This document shows, one piece after another, positions 22,501 through 31,939 of a DNA stretch of 64,000 bases. Every line of letters starts with the position of its first letter. Position 1 is the stretch's first letter. The notes beneath the pieces were generated by a model. It made no database searches, was not told the origin of the DNA, and saw only the letters and a list, made by a program, of their open reading frames with translations. A program made the translations under genes and the position numbers. This stretch comes from Piscicola geometra (Eukaryota > Annelida > Clitellata > Hirudinida > Piscicolidae), in assembly GCA_943735955.1 (NCBI GenBank), contig OX030962.1, positions 3,824,739 to 3,888,738 of the forward strand, written 5' to 3'.

Positions 22501-25500
22501 GGTCGTTTTGCGTTTCGGCATCCTCGGCACGTCCAGAGGTCCCATGAGATTGTGGCCCAGGTGCTTCTTGCTTCTTCTGAACAGGCTTCTTTCTGATGGA
22601 ACCATCGTGAGCAGCTCTTACAATGAGGCATCACTGCTGCTCATCTGATTCGGCCTCTACACTTGGCACATTGACTTCCCTTCCATTCCTCTGAGTTGGT
22701 TGGGTTTGGAGGGTCACCCTGCTCTTCTTCTTCTTCTTGTGGCGGGTTTAGTCTGCATGGTCGGCCGCATCGCCAGAGCTTGTTGTCGTCCTTCATGTAG
22801 GAGTCCATCCACGTCCTTGTCAACCCAGTGCACTTTTTGTGAAAGTTTTTCTGGCAGCCTCCGCATACCATTGGCATCGTGCCGCTGCGGATTGTTCCAC
22901 TGCAGCTTCCACATTGAGGTCCTGGGTTGGGGTGAACATCACCGGCTCTTAGCATGAGATTAAGCCAGAAGACATACGCCGGTTTATGTCCTCTGGCCAC
23001 GAAAAACCCATCTTTTTGTTGATGTTGTTTGTTGCGCTTTCTCCTTGAGAGAGGGGGGGAGAGGTGGCGCTTTTGAGGTCCTCTTCGTGCCCGAAGACAG
23101 CCAACGACGCCGCGTGAAGGCGGGACCATATAGCCGTTGTTGAGGTTGCTGTTGAGGTTGTTGTTGTTGTGGTTGTTGTGGTTGTTGTTGTTGTGGTTGT
23201 TGTAGTTGTTGTTGTTGTTGAGGTTGTTGTGGTTGTTGTTGTGGTTGTTGTTGTTGTAGTTGTTGTTGTGGTTGTTGTTGTTGATGTGGTTGTGGTTGTT
23301 GTTGAGGTTGTTGTTGTGGTTGTTGTTGTAGTTGTTGTTGTGGTTGTTGTAGTTGTTGAGGTTGTTGTTGAGGTTGTTGTTGTGGTTGTTGTTAAGGTTG
23401 TTGTTGTGTTTGTTTTTATGGTTTTGTTATTGTGTTGTGCTGGGATTGTTGTTTTAGTTTTAATGAAAGATTGTTGTTGTGTTGATGTGATGGATGGTTG
23501 TTGTGATGGATGGTTGTTGTGATGGATGGTTGTTGTGATGGATGGTTGTTGTGGTTAGGGTGATGGATGGTTAGTGTGGTTGTATTATTTGTGCCATTTG
23601 TCGTCATGGTGATTTTAGTTGTGGTGTTACGTCATGAAAGGTTCACGAAGTGACGCACCTCGTTTGTTGAAGGTGTGCATGAGTGAGTGGATGTGTTGCA
23701 CGTGTGATTGAATGTTCCGTTGCAGAGTGTTGTTAGCTCTGCTGCGCAACATTGCAACAAGGCCGTTGACCACCTCAACATGTTGTTGTGCTGTGTCGTA
23801 TTCTTTGTTGTAGTTGTTGCGTAAGTCTTTATTTTTGATAAAACTGATAACATGGCTCTCACTCTTTTCATTTTTACATCTTTTATTACTGTTATTATTA
23901 TTATAACTGTTATTATTGTTATTATTATGATTGTTACTCTTCTTATTGAGGATGGTGAGGTGCATGAGGTGGGCGATACGCTTGAGATGCTGAGCCAGGA
24001 AGAGGCAGTCGTTGAAGTGTAGGGCTGTTGCAAGGGGTGGTGGTGGGTGTTGGTCGTCATGATGATGATGACGATGAGGAAGATGATGATGAGGACGGTG
24101 ATCTTGACTATGATGATTATGATGATGATGATAGTGGATGGATGGAAGGTGGATGGATGATGGTGGATGGAGGAAGGTGGATGGATGATGGTGGATGGAT
24201 GATGGTGGATGGATGATGGTGGATGGAGGAAGGTGGATGGAGGAAGGTGGATGGATGATGGTGGATGGAGGAAGGTGGATGGATGATGGTGGATGGAGGA
24301 AGGTGGATGGATGATGGTGGATGGAGGAAGGTGGATGGATGATGGTGGATGGAGGAAGGTGGATGGATGATGGTGGATGGAGGAAGGTGGATGGATGATG
24401 GTGGATGGATGATGGTGGATGGATGATGGTGGATGGATGGAGGTGGACGGTGGATGGATGATGGTGGATGGATGGAGATGGATGGATGATGGTGGATGGA
24501 TGATGGTGGATGGATGATGGTGGATGGAGGAAGGTGGATGGATGATGGTGGATGGATGATGGTGGATGGTTGAGATCGTAAATGGTAAACAATTGTGGCA
24601 GTTAGAAAGCAAAGACACCTGCTTGGAAGGATGAGTGGTGGATGGGAGGATGACTTCCTGTTATTTCTCCCGCACGTGACCTCTTAAAAGCCGCTTCATC
24701 CTCCTCCTCCTCCTCCTCACCATCACCCCCACAATCATCATCACTCCACTCCTCACTACCCTCCTCACTACCCTCCTCACTACAACTCTCATCATCATCA
24801 TCATCAACAAAACCCTCAACGACATAGTGGTAGCAGCGTCTAGCAAGCACAGCGAGAGGCCTGCACAAGAAGGCTGCTACGAGGTGGTGGCTGCACCTGC
24901 CACTTGTCTCATGCAGCAGGAAGTACAAGAGGTGCACAAGTCTGCTCGTCTCACAGCTGTTCAGTGTGGGGGGGGGGGGTGCAGTGTGGAATGGTATCGT
25001 CATCATCATTGCCAATTTAATTGCTTTATTAACATAATCATCATCATCATCGTCCTCATCATCATCATTATGAGCATCATCATCATGACAACCTGACAAG
25101 GCACGCAGGAACGTCCAGACGCTTCTTCTTTTCACACTCATCCAGGAATGCACCAACCTTCCATCCATCATCCACTACCCCTCCATCCTCTACCTTTCTT
25201 TTTTCACCCACTCCCCCTCCACCATTCACTATCTCTTTTTTTTCAGCATCACAATCATCATCATCACCATCACCATAGGAACCAAGAGGATGCTTTGACG
25301 ATACTTGAATACAATGCTGATGATGAAGATGAAGTTGGCGGTGATGATGATGATGATTGTGGTGATGATGATGATGTTTCAAAATCTTCCTTACTGCCTT
25401 TAAATACTGATTGTGCCTGTTGTTAATGGCGGTGCAAATGGATGGATGGATGGAACGAAGGATGGATGGGTGGGAGTGGTGGATGAATGAAAGAGAGATC

Positions 25501-26341
25501 AGCTGGTTTTGGAAGTTGGTGAGGGTGTCAAAAAGGTCATTGGAGAGATGCCATGACCTAGAAAAAGTATTTGACCTTGAGGTCAAGTCTCTTAATACCT
25601 CGTGAATGGTGCATGGATGGGTGGATGGATGAGTAGATGGATGGGTGGATGGATGTGTGGATGGATGAGTAGATGGATGGGTGGATGGATGTGTGGATGG
25701 ATGTGTGGAAAAATGGGTGGATGGATGGGTGGATAGATGGATGGATGGATGGGTGGATGGATGTGTGGATGGATGGGTGGATGGATGGGTGGATAGATGG
25801 ATGGATGGATGGGTGGATGGATGTGTGGATGGATGGGTGGATGGATGTGTAGATGGATGGGTGGATGGATGGGTGGATGGATGGGTGGATGGATGTGTAG
25901 ATGGATGGGTGGATGGATGGGTGGATGGATGAGAGGGAGATTGGATGTGATGCAGATAAGGCACGGCAGAGAGAGTGCAGAGCATTTCAAACAATCTTGG
26001 AACCACGATTTCCCCCACTCGTTTAAGAAGTGATGATGATGATGATGAAGACGATGGTAATGATGATGATGGTGATGAAGACGATGGTGATGATGAAGGT
26101 TGTAGGTCAAAGTTGAAGGCACACCACAATAACCTCATTGACTGTTCCACTTTTAGAATCAATTCAAAAGGAGATGATGATGATGATGATGATGATGACG
26201 GTGATGATGATGACGACGGTGATGATGATGATGACGACGGTAAAGAGGTTACTGACGTCATCACCTCTTCGTGCTCACAAATTGTGCTTATTCTCACGTC
26301 ATGCACCAGTCTTGAGCGGAGATTGTTGTTGTTGTTGTTAA

Positions 26342-26389
<48 letters not shown>

Positions 26390-29300
26390 CGTTGTTGACG
26401 TAGACCTCAATGGAGCAATGGTTGTTGTTGTTGTGCTTGAAGCCAACACTCAGGCCGTTAGATAAGATCAAGTGACAGAACTTGTTGCAGAAAGTGCTGT
26501 GGGTCGTGATGATGATGACGATGATGATGATGATGATGATGATAATGTTAAAAAAGTGGTGGTAAAGATGATGATGTTAAAATAGTGGTTGCAATGATGA
26601 TGATGATGATGATGATGTTTAAACAGTAAGAATGATGATGAAATAGTGATGAATAAATAGTGGTGATGATGATGATGAAATAGTGATGAAGAAATAGTGA
26701 TGGTGGTGATAATGATGATGTTGAAATAGTGATTATGAAGACGTAAGTGATAATGGCGCCAAAAACTAAATTTTTAAAACAAAGAGCAAAAAATAAGAGA
26801 CTTGATTTTCTCATGGAGGAGGTCAAAGGTCAAGAGCGCTTCGCAAAGGTCAACGAAGAGAGGTCGTTTGTGCAGGGCGTGGGAGAGGTTGAGGGTGATG
26901 GTGGAGAGAGGAGGGTTGGGAGAGAACTCCTTGAGGTCTGTATGTGTGTGTGTGGGGGAGGGGGAGTGTGTGTGTGTGTGTGTGCGTGTGTGTGTGTGTG
27001 GGGGAGGAGTGTGTGTGCTTGTGTGTGTGTAAGCGTAACGGATCTAGTAGTTAAAATGCGTTTGTGTGTTGTTTTTAATAAGTTTGTGTTGTGTTGGAAG
27101 ACAAAATTTAACGTGTTTGAGTTCAAAACGCATAGACATCACTACACACCACGTGACTTGCGAGGAGTGGTTCTGATTGGTTGTGGAGGGGGCACGTGCC
27201 ACTGAATGAGACTGTCCCATTGGTTGTTCAAGCTGTAGTACAAAATCTCCCTCAAAACACATGTCTCCGTTTGGAGGGAGAGTTTTAACTGGGTGTTGGT
27301 GGTGGTGGTTGTGAAAAAGGTGGTGGAGGTTGTGAAAGAAGTGGTGGTGGAAGAGGTTGTGGAGATGATGGTGGAGGTGGTTATGATAGAAGTAGTGATG
27401 GCAGAATGGTGATGGTAGTAGTGGTGGTGGTGATGGTAGAGTGGTGATGGTAGAGTGGTAGTGGTAGTAGTGGTAGTAGTGATGGTAGAATGGCAGTAGT
27501 GATGGTAGAGTGGTAGTGGTGATGGTAGAGTGGTAGTGGTGATGGTAGTAGTGGTGGTGGTGATGGTAGAGTGGTGATGGTAGAGTGGTAGTGGTAGTAG
27601 TGGTAGTAGTGATGGTAGAATGGCAGTAGTGATGGTAGAGTGGTGGTGGTGATGGTAGAATGGTAGTGGTGATGGTAGAGTGGTAGTAGTGATGATAGAG
27701 TGGTAGTGGTGATGGTAGAGTGGTAGTGGTGATGGTAGAGTGGTAGTGATGATGGTAGAGTGGTAGTGATGATGGTAGAGTGGTAGTGGTGATGGTAGAG
27801 TGGTAGTGATGATGGTAGAGTGGTGGTGGTGATGATAGAGTGGTGGTGGTGATGGTAGAGTGGTGGTGGTGATGGTAGAGTGGTAGTGATGATGGTAGAG
27901 TGGTAGTGGTGATGGTAGAGTGGTAGTGATGATGGTAGAGTGGTAGTGATGATGGTAGAGTGGTAGTGGTGATGGTAGAGTGGTGGTGGTGATGGTAGAG
28001 TGGTAGTAGTGATGATAGAGTGGTAGTGGTGATGGTAGAGTGGTGGTGGTGATGGTAGAGTGGTAGTGATGATGGTAGAGTGGTAGTGATGATGGTAGAG
28101 TGGTAGTGGTGATGGTAGAGTGGTAGTAGTGATGATAGAGTGGTAGTGGTGATGGTAGAGTGGTGGTGGTGATGGTAGAGTGGTAGTGGTGATGGTAGAG
28201 TGGTAGTGGTGATGATAGAGTGGTAGTGGTGATGGTAGAGTGGTAGTGGTGATGGTAGAGTGGTTGTAGTGATGGTAGAGTGGTAGTGGTGATGGTAGAG
28301 TGGTAGTAGTGATGATAGAGTGGTAGTGGTGATGGTAGAGTGGTGGTGGTGATGGTAGAGTGGTAGTGGTGATGGTAGAGTGGTAGTAGTGATGATAGAG
28401 TGGTAGTGGTGATGGTAGAGTGGTAGTGGTGATGGTAGAGTGGTAGTGGTGATGGTAGAGTGGTAGTAGTGATGATAGAGTGGTAGTGGTGATGGTAGAG
28501 TGGTAGTGGTGATGGTAGAGTGGTAGTGGTGATGGTAGAGTGGTAGTAGTGATGATAGAGTGGTAGTGGTGATGGTAGAGTGGTGGTGGTGATGGTAGAG
28601 TGGTAGTGGTGATGGTAGAGTGGTAGTAGTGATGATAGAGTGGTAGTGGTGATGGTAGAGTGGTAGTGGTGATGGTAGAGTGGTAGTGATGATGGTAGAG
28701 TGGTAGTGATGATGGTAGAGTGGTAGTGGTGATGGTAGAGTGGTGGGTGTGATGGTAGAGTGGTAGTGGTGATGGTAGAATGGTAGTGGTGATGGTAGTA
28801 GTGGTAGTGATGATGGTAGAGTGGTGGTGGTGATGGTAGAGTGGTAGTGGTGATGGTAGAGTGGTAGTGGTGATGGTAGAGTGGTAGTGGTGATGGTAGT
28901 AGTGGTAGTGATGATGGTAGAGTGGTGGTGGTGATGGTAGAGTGGTGGTGGTGATGGTAGAGTGGTAGTGGTGATGGTAGAGTGGTAGTGATGATGGTAG
29001 AGTGGTAGTAGTGATGATAGAGTGGTAGTGGTGATGGTAGAGTGGTAGTGATGATGATAGAGTGGTAGTAGTGATGATAGAGTGGTAGTGGTGATGGTAG
29101 AGTGGTAGTGGTGATGGTAGAGTGGTAGTGATGATGGTAGAGTGGTAGTAGTGATGATAGAGTGGTAGTGGTGATGGTAGAGTGGTAGTAGTGATGATAG
29201 AGTGGTAGTGGTGATGGTAGAGTGGTAGTGGTGATGGTAGAGTGGTAGTGGTGATGGTAGAGTGGTAGTGGTGATGGTAGAGTGGTAGTGGTGATGGTAG

Positions 29301-30583
29301 AGTGGTAGTGGTGATGGTAGAGTGGTAGTGGTGATGGTAGAGTGGTAGTGGTGATGATAGAGTGGTAGTGGTGATGGTAGAGTGGTAGTGATGATGGTAG
29401 AGTGGTAGTGGTGATGGTAGTAGTGGTAGTGGTGATGGTAGAGTGGTGGTTGTTGAAATACTCTTGAGGCTACAATGGTTTAAAGAATAATTGAATGGAT
29501 AAAAAATTAAACATAAAAAAACAATGATAACAACTGTAAATGTAGATTCTAATATGGAAAACAACCTCACTTCTCCTCCCACTTTACCTCATCCCCACCC
29601 TCACCTCATCCCCACCCTCACCTCCTCCCCACCCTCACCTCCTCCCCACCCTCACCTCCTCCCCACCCTCACCTCATCCCCACCCTCACCTCCTTCCCAC
29701 CCTCACCTCATCCCCACCCTCACCTCCTCCCCACCCTCACCTCCTCCCCACCCTCACCTCATCCCCATCCTCACCTCCTCCCCACCCTCACCTCCTCCCC
29801 ACCCTCACCTCATCCCCACCCTCACCTCCTCCCCACCCTCACCTCCTCCACACCCTCACCTCCTCCCCACCCTCACCTCCTCCCCACCCTCACCTCATCC
29901 CCACCCTCACCTCCTCCCCACCCTCACCTCATCCCCACCCTCACCTCATCCCCACCCTCACCTCCTCCCCACCCTCACCTCCTCCCCACCCTCACCTCCT
30001 CCCCACCCTCACCTCCTCCCCACCCTCACCTCATCCCCACCCTCACCTCCTCCCCACCCTCACCTCATCCCCACCCTCACCTCCTCCCCACCCTCACCTC
30101 CTCCCCACCCTCACCTCCCCCCCACCCTCACCTCCTCCCCACCCTCACCTCCTCCCCACCCTCACCTCCTCCCCACCCTCACCTCCTCCCCACCCTCACC
30201 TCATCCCCACCCTCACCTCCTCCCCACCCTCACCTCATCCCCACCCTCACCTCCTCCCCACCCTCACCTCCTCCCCACCCTCACCTCCTCCCCACCCTCA
30301 CCTCCCCCCCACCCTCACCTCCTCCCCACCCTCACCTCCTCCCCACCCTCACCTCCTCCCCACCCTCACCTCCTCCCCACCCTCACCTCCTCCTTGCCAA
30401 TATCAGAAACGAGTTGTTTGGCACGCGAAGACAAGTCAGCCAACCTCACGTACTTAAGGGCAGCCTGCGCGTAAGACTGTTGCTTCAAGAGGCGGTGTGT
30501 GTGTGCGTGTGCGTGCATGTAGTCGACTAGTGTCTCGGCGGCTGATGTCGTTGAAAGCACTGTTCGGAGCGCTTCGTAATGAT

Positions 30584-30626
<43 letters not shown>

Positions 30627-31352
30627 ACTGTTGTTGATGTTGTTGCTGTTGTTGTTGATGGTGGTGTTGTTGTTGTTGTTGATGTTGTTGTTGGTCATGT
30701 GAGAATTGGTCTCGCCTTCATCCTCAACATTACTGTAGTCTATTTCATCAACATCAGCAGCACCATCATCACGATCATCATCCTCATCATGATCATGATG
30801 ATCATGATCATCCTCATCCTGATCATCATCATCATCGAGAGGATTGAAAAGAGTATGCACAGGCGAGTCAGTGAGTGAGAAAGCCTGTTTCAAGTTCATG
30901 AGTAAGTGATTATGAATACTACTACTACTACCTCTACTACTACTTTTACTACTACTATTACTACTACTACTACTACTACTACTCTTATTACTAATATTAT
31001 GATAACTACTACTACTACTAATACTACTACTACTTATTTTCTTTTTCGTACGGTCTGAATTATTCACAGCCTGACAGACGCAGGCCATGTTACAATGGTT
31101 CTGAGAACCATGGTTCTTATGCGCCAGAGACGCCACTCCAAGCGACGTACACATCTCTCAATGTATACGTCGCAAACACCGCATCATATACACTAGGTAT
31201 ATGATAGTTCACGGTTGCTTGTCAGGGATTCGAACTGGCGACCTTTAGGTTGCAAGTCCGACTTCTACCATCTAAGCCATCCCCACTCCCCGCTAGTATT
31301 ACTACTACTACTACTACTCCTACTAATACTATTACTACTACTACTACTACTC

Positions 31353-31397
<45 letters not shown>

Positions 31398-31460
31398 CTA
31401 CTACTACTACTCCTACTACTACTACTACTATTACTACTACTACTACTACTACTACTACTC

Positions 31461-31502
<42 letters not shown>

Positions 31503-31900
31503 TTACTACTATTACTACTACAATTACTACCTCTTGTACTTCTTCAGCTTCACTCCTCATCTCCAACAACTTGCTTCTCAGCATCAACAACGTTCGATTG
31601 AAGAGATCATTACTACAACCCTCCTCCCCGCCATCATCTTCTTTATCCTCAGCATCATTACCACTTCTACCATCATCATTACCACTTCTACCTACATCAT
31701 TACCACTTCTACCATCATCATTACCACTTCTACCTACATCAACACCATTAGTCGCCAACACCTTCCGCAGTCTCACAGCCACACCACAGCCACCACCGGT
31801 GCCTCTGTTGCTCAACACACGCTGGAAAAGGTATTGTAGTAGTCTCATCACTGATGCCAACCTGCCCTCCAAGACAGCCACTCGCGTCTGCGAGCTGCTG
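15799..31900 (-). CDS. ZW10: ZW10 kinetochore/vesicle-tethering protein gene
   Basis: Exons spread over 16 kb of the minus strand match ZW10 in order, from the N-terminal coiled region to the conserved C-terminus. Zw10 joins Rod and Zwilch in the RZZ complex at kinetochores, which recruits dynein and Spindly for the spindle checkpoint. It also joins NAG and RINT1 in the ER tethering complex for Golgi-to-ER vesicles. Supported exons are 31531-31900, 30370(or 30387)-30884, 27150-27232, 26781-26937, a block in 25093-26496, 24676(or 24814)-24956, 23659-24024, 17820-17896, 17550-17607, 17141-17284 and 15799-16577. Phases agree at nearly every junction. Poly-Asn and acidic insertions interrupt it. 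No initiator ATG exon was found: the first exon begins in mid-codon. It lies directly downstream of the kinesin gene in the same direction. Confidence 0.9.
16025..16530. repeat. Minisatellite inside ZW10 coding exon
   Basis: 15-bp units, GGGTGGGTGGTTGTT and variants on the plus strand, encode Thr-Thr-His-Pro-Thr on the ZW10 sense strand. Unit length is a multiple of three, so copy number can change without breaking the ZW10 frame. The sense strand is nearly free of G and contains no GT. Confidence 0.95.
16600..17115. repeat. 28-bp minisatellite filling a ZW10 intron
   Basis: About 18 units of 28 bp (plus-strand core CAATAAATACCACCATACAA, then CATCAGTA) fill nearly the whole intron between the exons 15799-16577 and 17141-17284. 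It starts about ten bases inside the 5' splice site of the upstream exon. On the sense strand it is G/T-rich. Confidence 0.95.
17141..17896 (-). CDS. ZW10: ZW10 exons: C-terminal helical domain
   Basis: Three exons belong here. 17820-17896 encodes [19 protein letters not shown] then TRYLHK. 17550-17607 encodes [19 protein letters not shown]. 17141-17284 encodes [16 protein letters not shown] then ...[20 protein letters not shown]. In order they align with the human ZW10 stretch around 'NFSNMDDEE..AASKAVRQVLHQL', 'LGIVWQDVLPVNIYCKAMG' and 'LLNTAISEVIGKV..EDISTEDGDRL'. All six splice junctions are GT-AG with matching phases. Introns between them hold (GAT)n-type sequence and GGGTG arrays. Confidence 0.9.
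17897..18497. repeat. (GTT)n array, left of LINE
   Basis: A 0.6-kb TTG array has GAGGTTG, GTGGTTG and TAGTTG variants. It abuts the ZW10 acceptor at 17897 (sense CAA repeats, then CACAG). The same array type resumes at 23131 beyond the LINE. Confidence 0.97.
18651..20144 (-). pseudogene. LINE: RT thumb/connection, RNase H and zinc knuckle
   Basis: This 497-codon frame starts just after the YADD box, in a different frame from the upstream RT. It contains the RT '[11 protein letters not shown]' and [12 protein letters not shown] segments, then RNase H with its acidic residues in [19 protein letters not shown] and [11 protein letters not shown], and the [18 protein letters not shown] motif. Near the end [17 protein letters not shown] and [14 protein letters not shown] are the usual C-terminal CCHC-like motif of RNase H-bearing LINEs; a TGA follows HF, one residue before the expected DC. 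It removes RNA during second-strand synthesis in intact relatives. Confidence 0.92.
20132..22634 (-). pseudogene. LINE: endonuclease and RT, split by a SINE
   Basis: 22634-21939 carries the second half of a PHD-like finger ([14 protein letters not shown]...WTCRGC) and the AP-endonuclease N-terminus ([39 protein letters not shown]). After the SINE the endonuclease resumes at about 21750 (LSSDHFPIV) and runs into RT ([54 protein letters not shown]) to 20132. The catalytic YADD and the endonuclease SDHFP residues are present. The frame changes just after TSRTINERH. Confidence 0.92.
21751..21953 (+). mobile_element. tRNA-derived SINE inserted in the LINE
   Basis: A polymerase III A box (TTGGCTTAGATGGTAAG, 21763-21779) and B box (GTTCAAATCCC, 21809-21819) lie 30 bp apart, as in a tRNA. 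They are followed by the family body (GTGTATATGATGCGGTGTTT), a short CACGAC-TTAT-GTCGTG hairpin, a GCGCTATATAAAAC tail and a T-rich 3' end. The GCGCTATATAA tail is shared with local LINEs, so the SINE probably borrows LINE machinery. It splits the endonuclease codons (…DSNAT | SNEEAL…). It is not a functional tRNA gene: no acceptor stem closes. Confidence 0.88.
22641..23129 (-). pseudogene. LINE 5' region with PHD-type zinc finger
   Basis: This 162-codon frame begins [10 protein letters not shown] at the 5' edge of the element. It contains [10 protein letters not shown] and a Cys/His cluster, [28 protein letters not shown] and WRCGRPC, typical of a PHD-like finger. A second finger starts (CAKCRGR) and is cut by TGA at 22638-22640, then continues in the same frame downstream. 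PHD fingers at this position occur in several invertebrate LINE lineages and probably contribute to nucleic-acid or chromatin binding. Confidence 0.85.
23131..23440. repeat. (GTT)n array, right of LINE
   Basis: A 0.3-kb TTG array has the same variants and orientation as 17897-18497. It is interpreted as the other half of the target array split by LINE insertion. GATGGATGGTTGTTGT units continue to about 23580. Confidence 0.95.
23659..24956 (-). CDS. ZW10: ZW10 exons: central region
   Basis: Two exons lie here. 24956 down to 24814 or 24676 encodes [19 protein letters not shown] then [20 protein letters not shown], matching human ZW10 '[24 protein letters not shown]...LFYSVRNIFHLF'. A donor at 24813 gives a compact protein; one at 24675 keeps an Asp/Glu-rich linker, and both leave phase 1. 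24024-23659 encodes [20 protein letters not shown], equivalent to human '[20 protein letters not shown]'. After an Asn-rich insertion it continues with [19 protein letters not shown] and [20 protein letters not shown]. The following donor is in phase 1 and joins the exon at 17896 across the 5.8-kb LINE-bearing intron. Confidence 0.88.
24130..24565. repeat. GGTGGATGGATGAT / GGAGGAAGGTGGAT minisatellite
   Basis: About 435 bp of 14-bp-based units (GGTGGATGGATGAT, GGTGGATGGAGGAA) lie in the intron between two ZW10 exons. It is C-rich on the ZW10 sense strand (CATCCATCCACC). It makes long spurious His/Pro/Ser frames. Confidence 0.95.
25093..26496 (-). CDS. ZW10: ZW10 exon block in one continuous open frame
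   Basis: From 26496 to 25093 a single frame is open and contains several ZW10-like pieces. 26496-26265 encodes [20 protein letters not shown], then a poly-Asn insertion and [21 protein letters not shown] lies near 26140. 26017-25965 encodes [17 protein letters not shown]. 25598-25395 encodes [32 protein letters not shown] and RHNQYLKA. 25157-25093 encodes [18 protein letters not shown]. Candidate GT-AG junctions all fall in compatible phase. Because the frame is also open through the intervening repeats, the exons could be separate or fused. The last exon joins the next (SCETSRLV) in phase 2, restoring the P-x-C-x-[IV]-S of ZW10. Confidence 0.7.
25610..25940. repeat. GGTGGATGGATG minisatellite in ZW10
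   Basis: About 27 units of GGATGGATGGGT/GTGT lie between the pieces encoding FEMLCTLSA and VLRDLTSRS. The 12-bp unit is divisible by three, which is why the ZW10 frame stays open (His-Pro-Ser-Thr) across it. Confidence 0.95.
26781..27232 (-). CDS. ZW10: ZW10 exons: N-terminal third
   Basis: 27232-27150 encodes [20 protein letters not shown] then TTPRKSR. 26937-26781 encodes [20 protein letters not shown], then [19 protein letters not shown]. They align with human ZW10 'YHLGEEWQKLIVWKFPPSK' and the following 'LHLYT...LLAFSVLGELHSKLKSF' segment. The junction is phase 1 (G|AC). The second exon's donor (TT|GTTTTA at 26780) is weak but is in phase with the next acceptor. (TG)n and GGGTGTGTG repeats (26940-27030) occupy the 0.2-kb intron between them. 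Confidence 0.85.
27400..29450. repeat. 2-kb GTGGTAGTGGTGATGGTAGA minisatellite
   Basis: About 95 units of 21 bp (AGTGGTAGTGGTGATGGTAG with A/G variants) fill most of a 2.8-kb ZW10 intron. On the ZW10 sense strand the array is C/A/T-rich and lies upstream of the acceptor at 27233. Higher-order repetition is visible: blocks of several units recur with the same variants. Confidence 0.97.
29575..30386. repeat. 17-bp minisatellite built from a 5' splice site
   Basis: About 48 units of 17 bp (plus strand CACCCTCACCTCCTCCC) begin exactly at the donor of the ZW10 exon ending at 30387. On the sense strand every full unit reads ...GGAGGAG|GTGAGGGTGG, so each repeats the exon's own last bases and donor. 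Confidence 0.97.
30370..31900 (-). CDS. ZW10: ZW10 N-terminal exons
   Basis: 31900-31531 encodes [20 protein letters not shown], a four-copy GRSGND(D/V) repeat, and [20 protein letters not shown], plausible equivalents of the ZW10 N-terminal coiled segments. 30884-30387 encodes [16 protein letters not shown], long Asp- and Asn-rich insertions, then [20 protein letters not shown] and [19 protein letters not shown], like the human '[34 protein letters not shown]' part. The exon starting 27232 needs phase 2; the donor at 30387 leaves phase 0, but the next repeat copy of the donor (exon end 30370) leaves phase 2. No initiator ATG is visible upstream of 31900. Confidence 0.7.
30900..31040. repeat. 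(ACT)n microsatellite
   Basis: An interrupted ACT array lies between the ZW10 exon ending at 30884 and the SINE. It may partly be the SINE 3' tail. Confidence 0.85.
31040..31298 (-). mobile_element. tRNA-derived SINE, full-length copy
   Basis: On the minus strand: A box ATGGCTTAGATGG (31268-31280), B box GGTCGCCAGTTCGAATCCC (31225-31243), then GTGTATATGATGCGGTGTTT. A long hairpin follows (GCGACGTATACAT ... ATGTGTACGTCGC), then a palindrome AGAACCATGGTTCT and an A-rich end at about 31040. It is closely similar to the copy at 51.06-51.3 kb. It sits in a ZW10 intron and is flanked by ACT arrays on both sides. Confidence 0.9.
31295..31530. repeat. (ACT)n microsatellite
   Basis: An ACT array with CCT and ATT variants begins at the donor of the ZW10 exon 31531-31900 (sense GAG|GTAGTAATTG, then AGT repeats). 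On the sense strand it is (AGT)n, continuing the donor sequence. Confidence 0.95.
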
Positions 31901-31939
31901 CTGTGGTTGTTGTGGTAGCTGTTGCCTGAGATGCTGTAG

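Larger units (their letters stand above)
18497..23130 (-). mobile_element. RNase H-bearing LINE (I-group-like) inside a (GTT)n array
   Basis: The element reads 23130 to about 18497, inside a ZW10 intron. The order is PHD-type zinc-finger region, apurinic endonuclease, RT, RNase H and a C-terminal Cys/His motif. RNase H plus PHD fingers points to the I/Nimb/Tad-like assemblage. This copy is disabled by an in-frame TGA at 22638-22640, a SINE inserted in the endonuclease (21751-21953), a frameshift near 20140 between RT and the next part, and a stop near 18650. Both flanks are the same (GTT)n repeat in the same orientation, so it appears to have inserted into a microsatellite. Confidence 0.93.

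Noticed and set aside
24661..24846. Possible gamma-tubulin complex (GCP) homology of the SCETSRLV exon
   Set aside because: The flanking exons and order match ZW10, and the P-x-C-x-[IV]-S junction fits ZW10 better.
27381..29582. 733-codon frame on the minus strand
   Set aside because: It is a translation of the 21-bp minisatellite (Pro-Leu-Tyr-His repeats) in a ZW10 intron.
29524..30474. 316-codon Pro/His/Ser-rich frame on the plus strand
   Set aside because: It is a translation of the 17-bp donor-derived array; no gene-like ends.
31223..31290. Possible tRNA gene on the minus strand
   Set aside because: It is the head of a SINE copy; the following sequence matches the SINE body.
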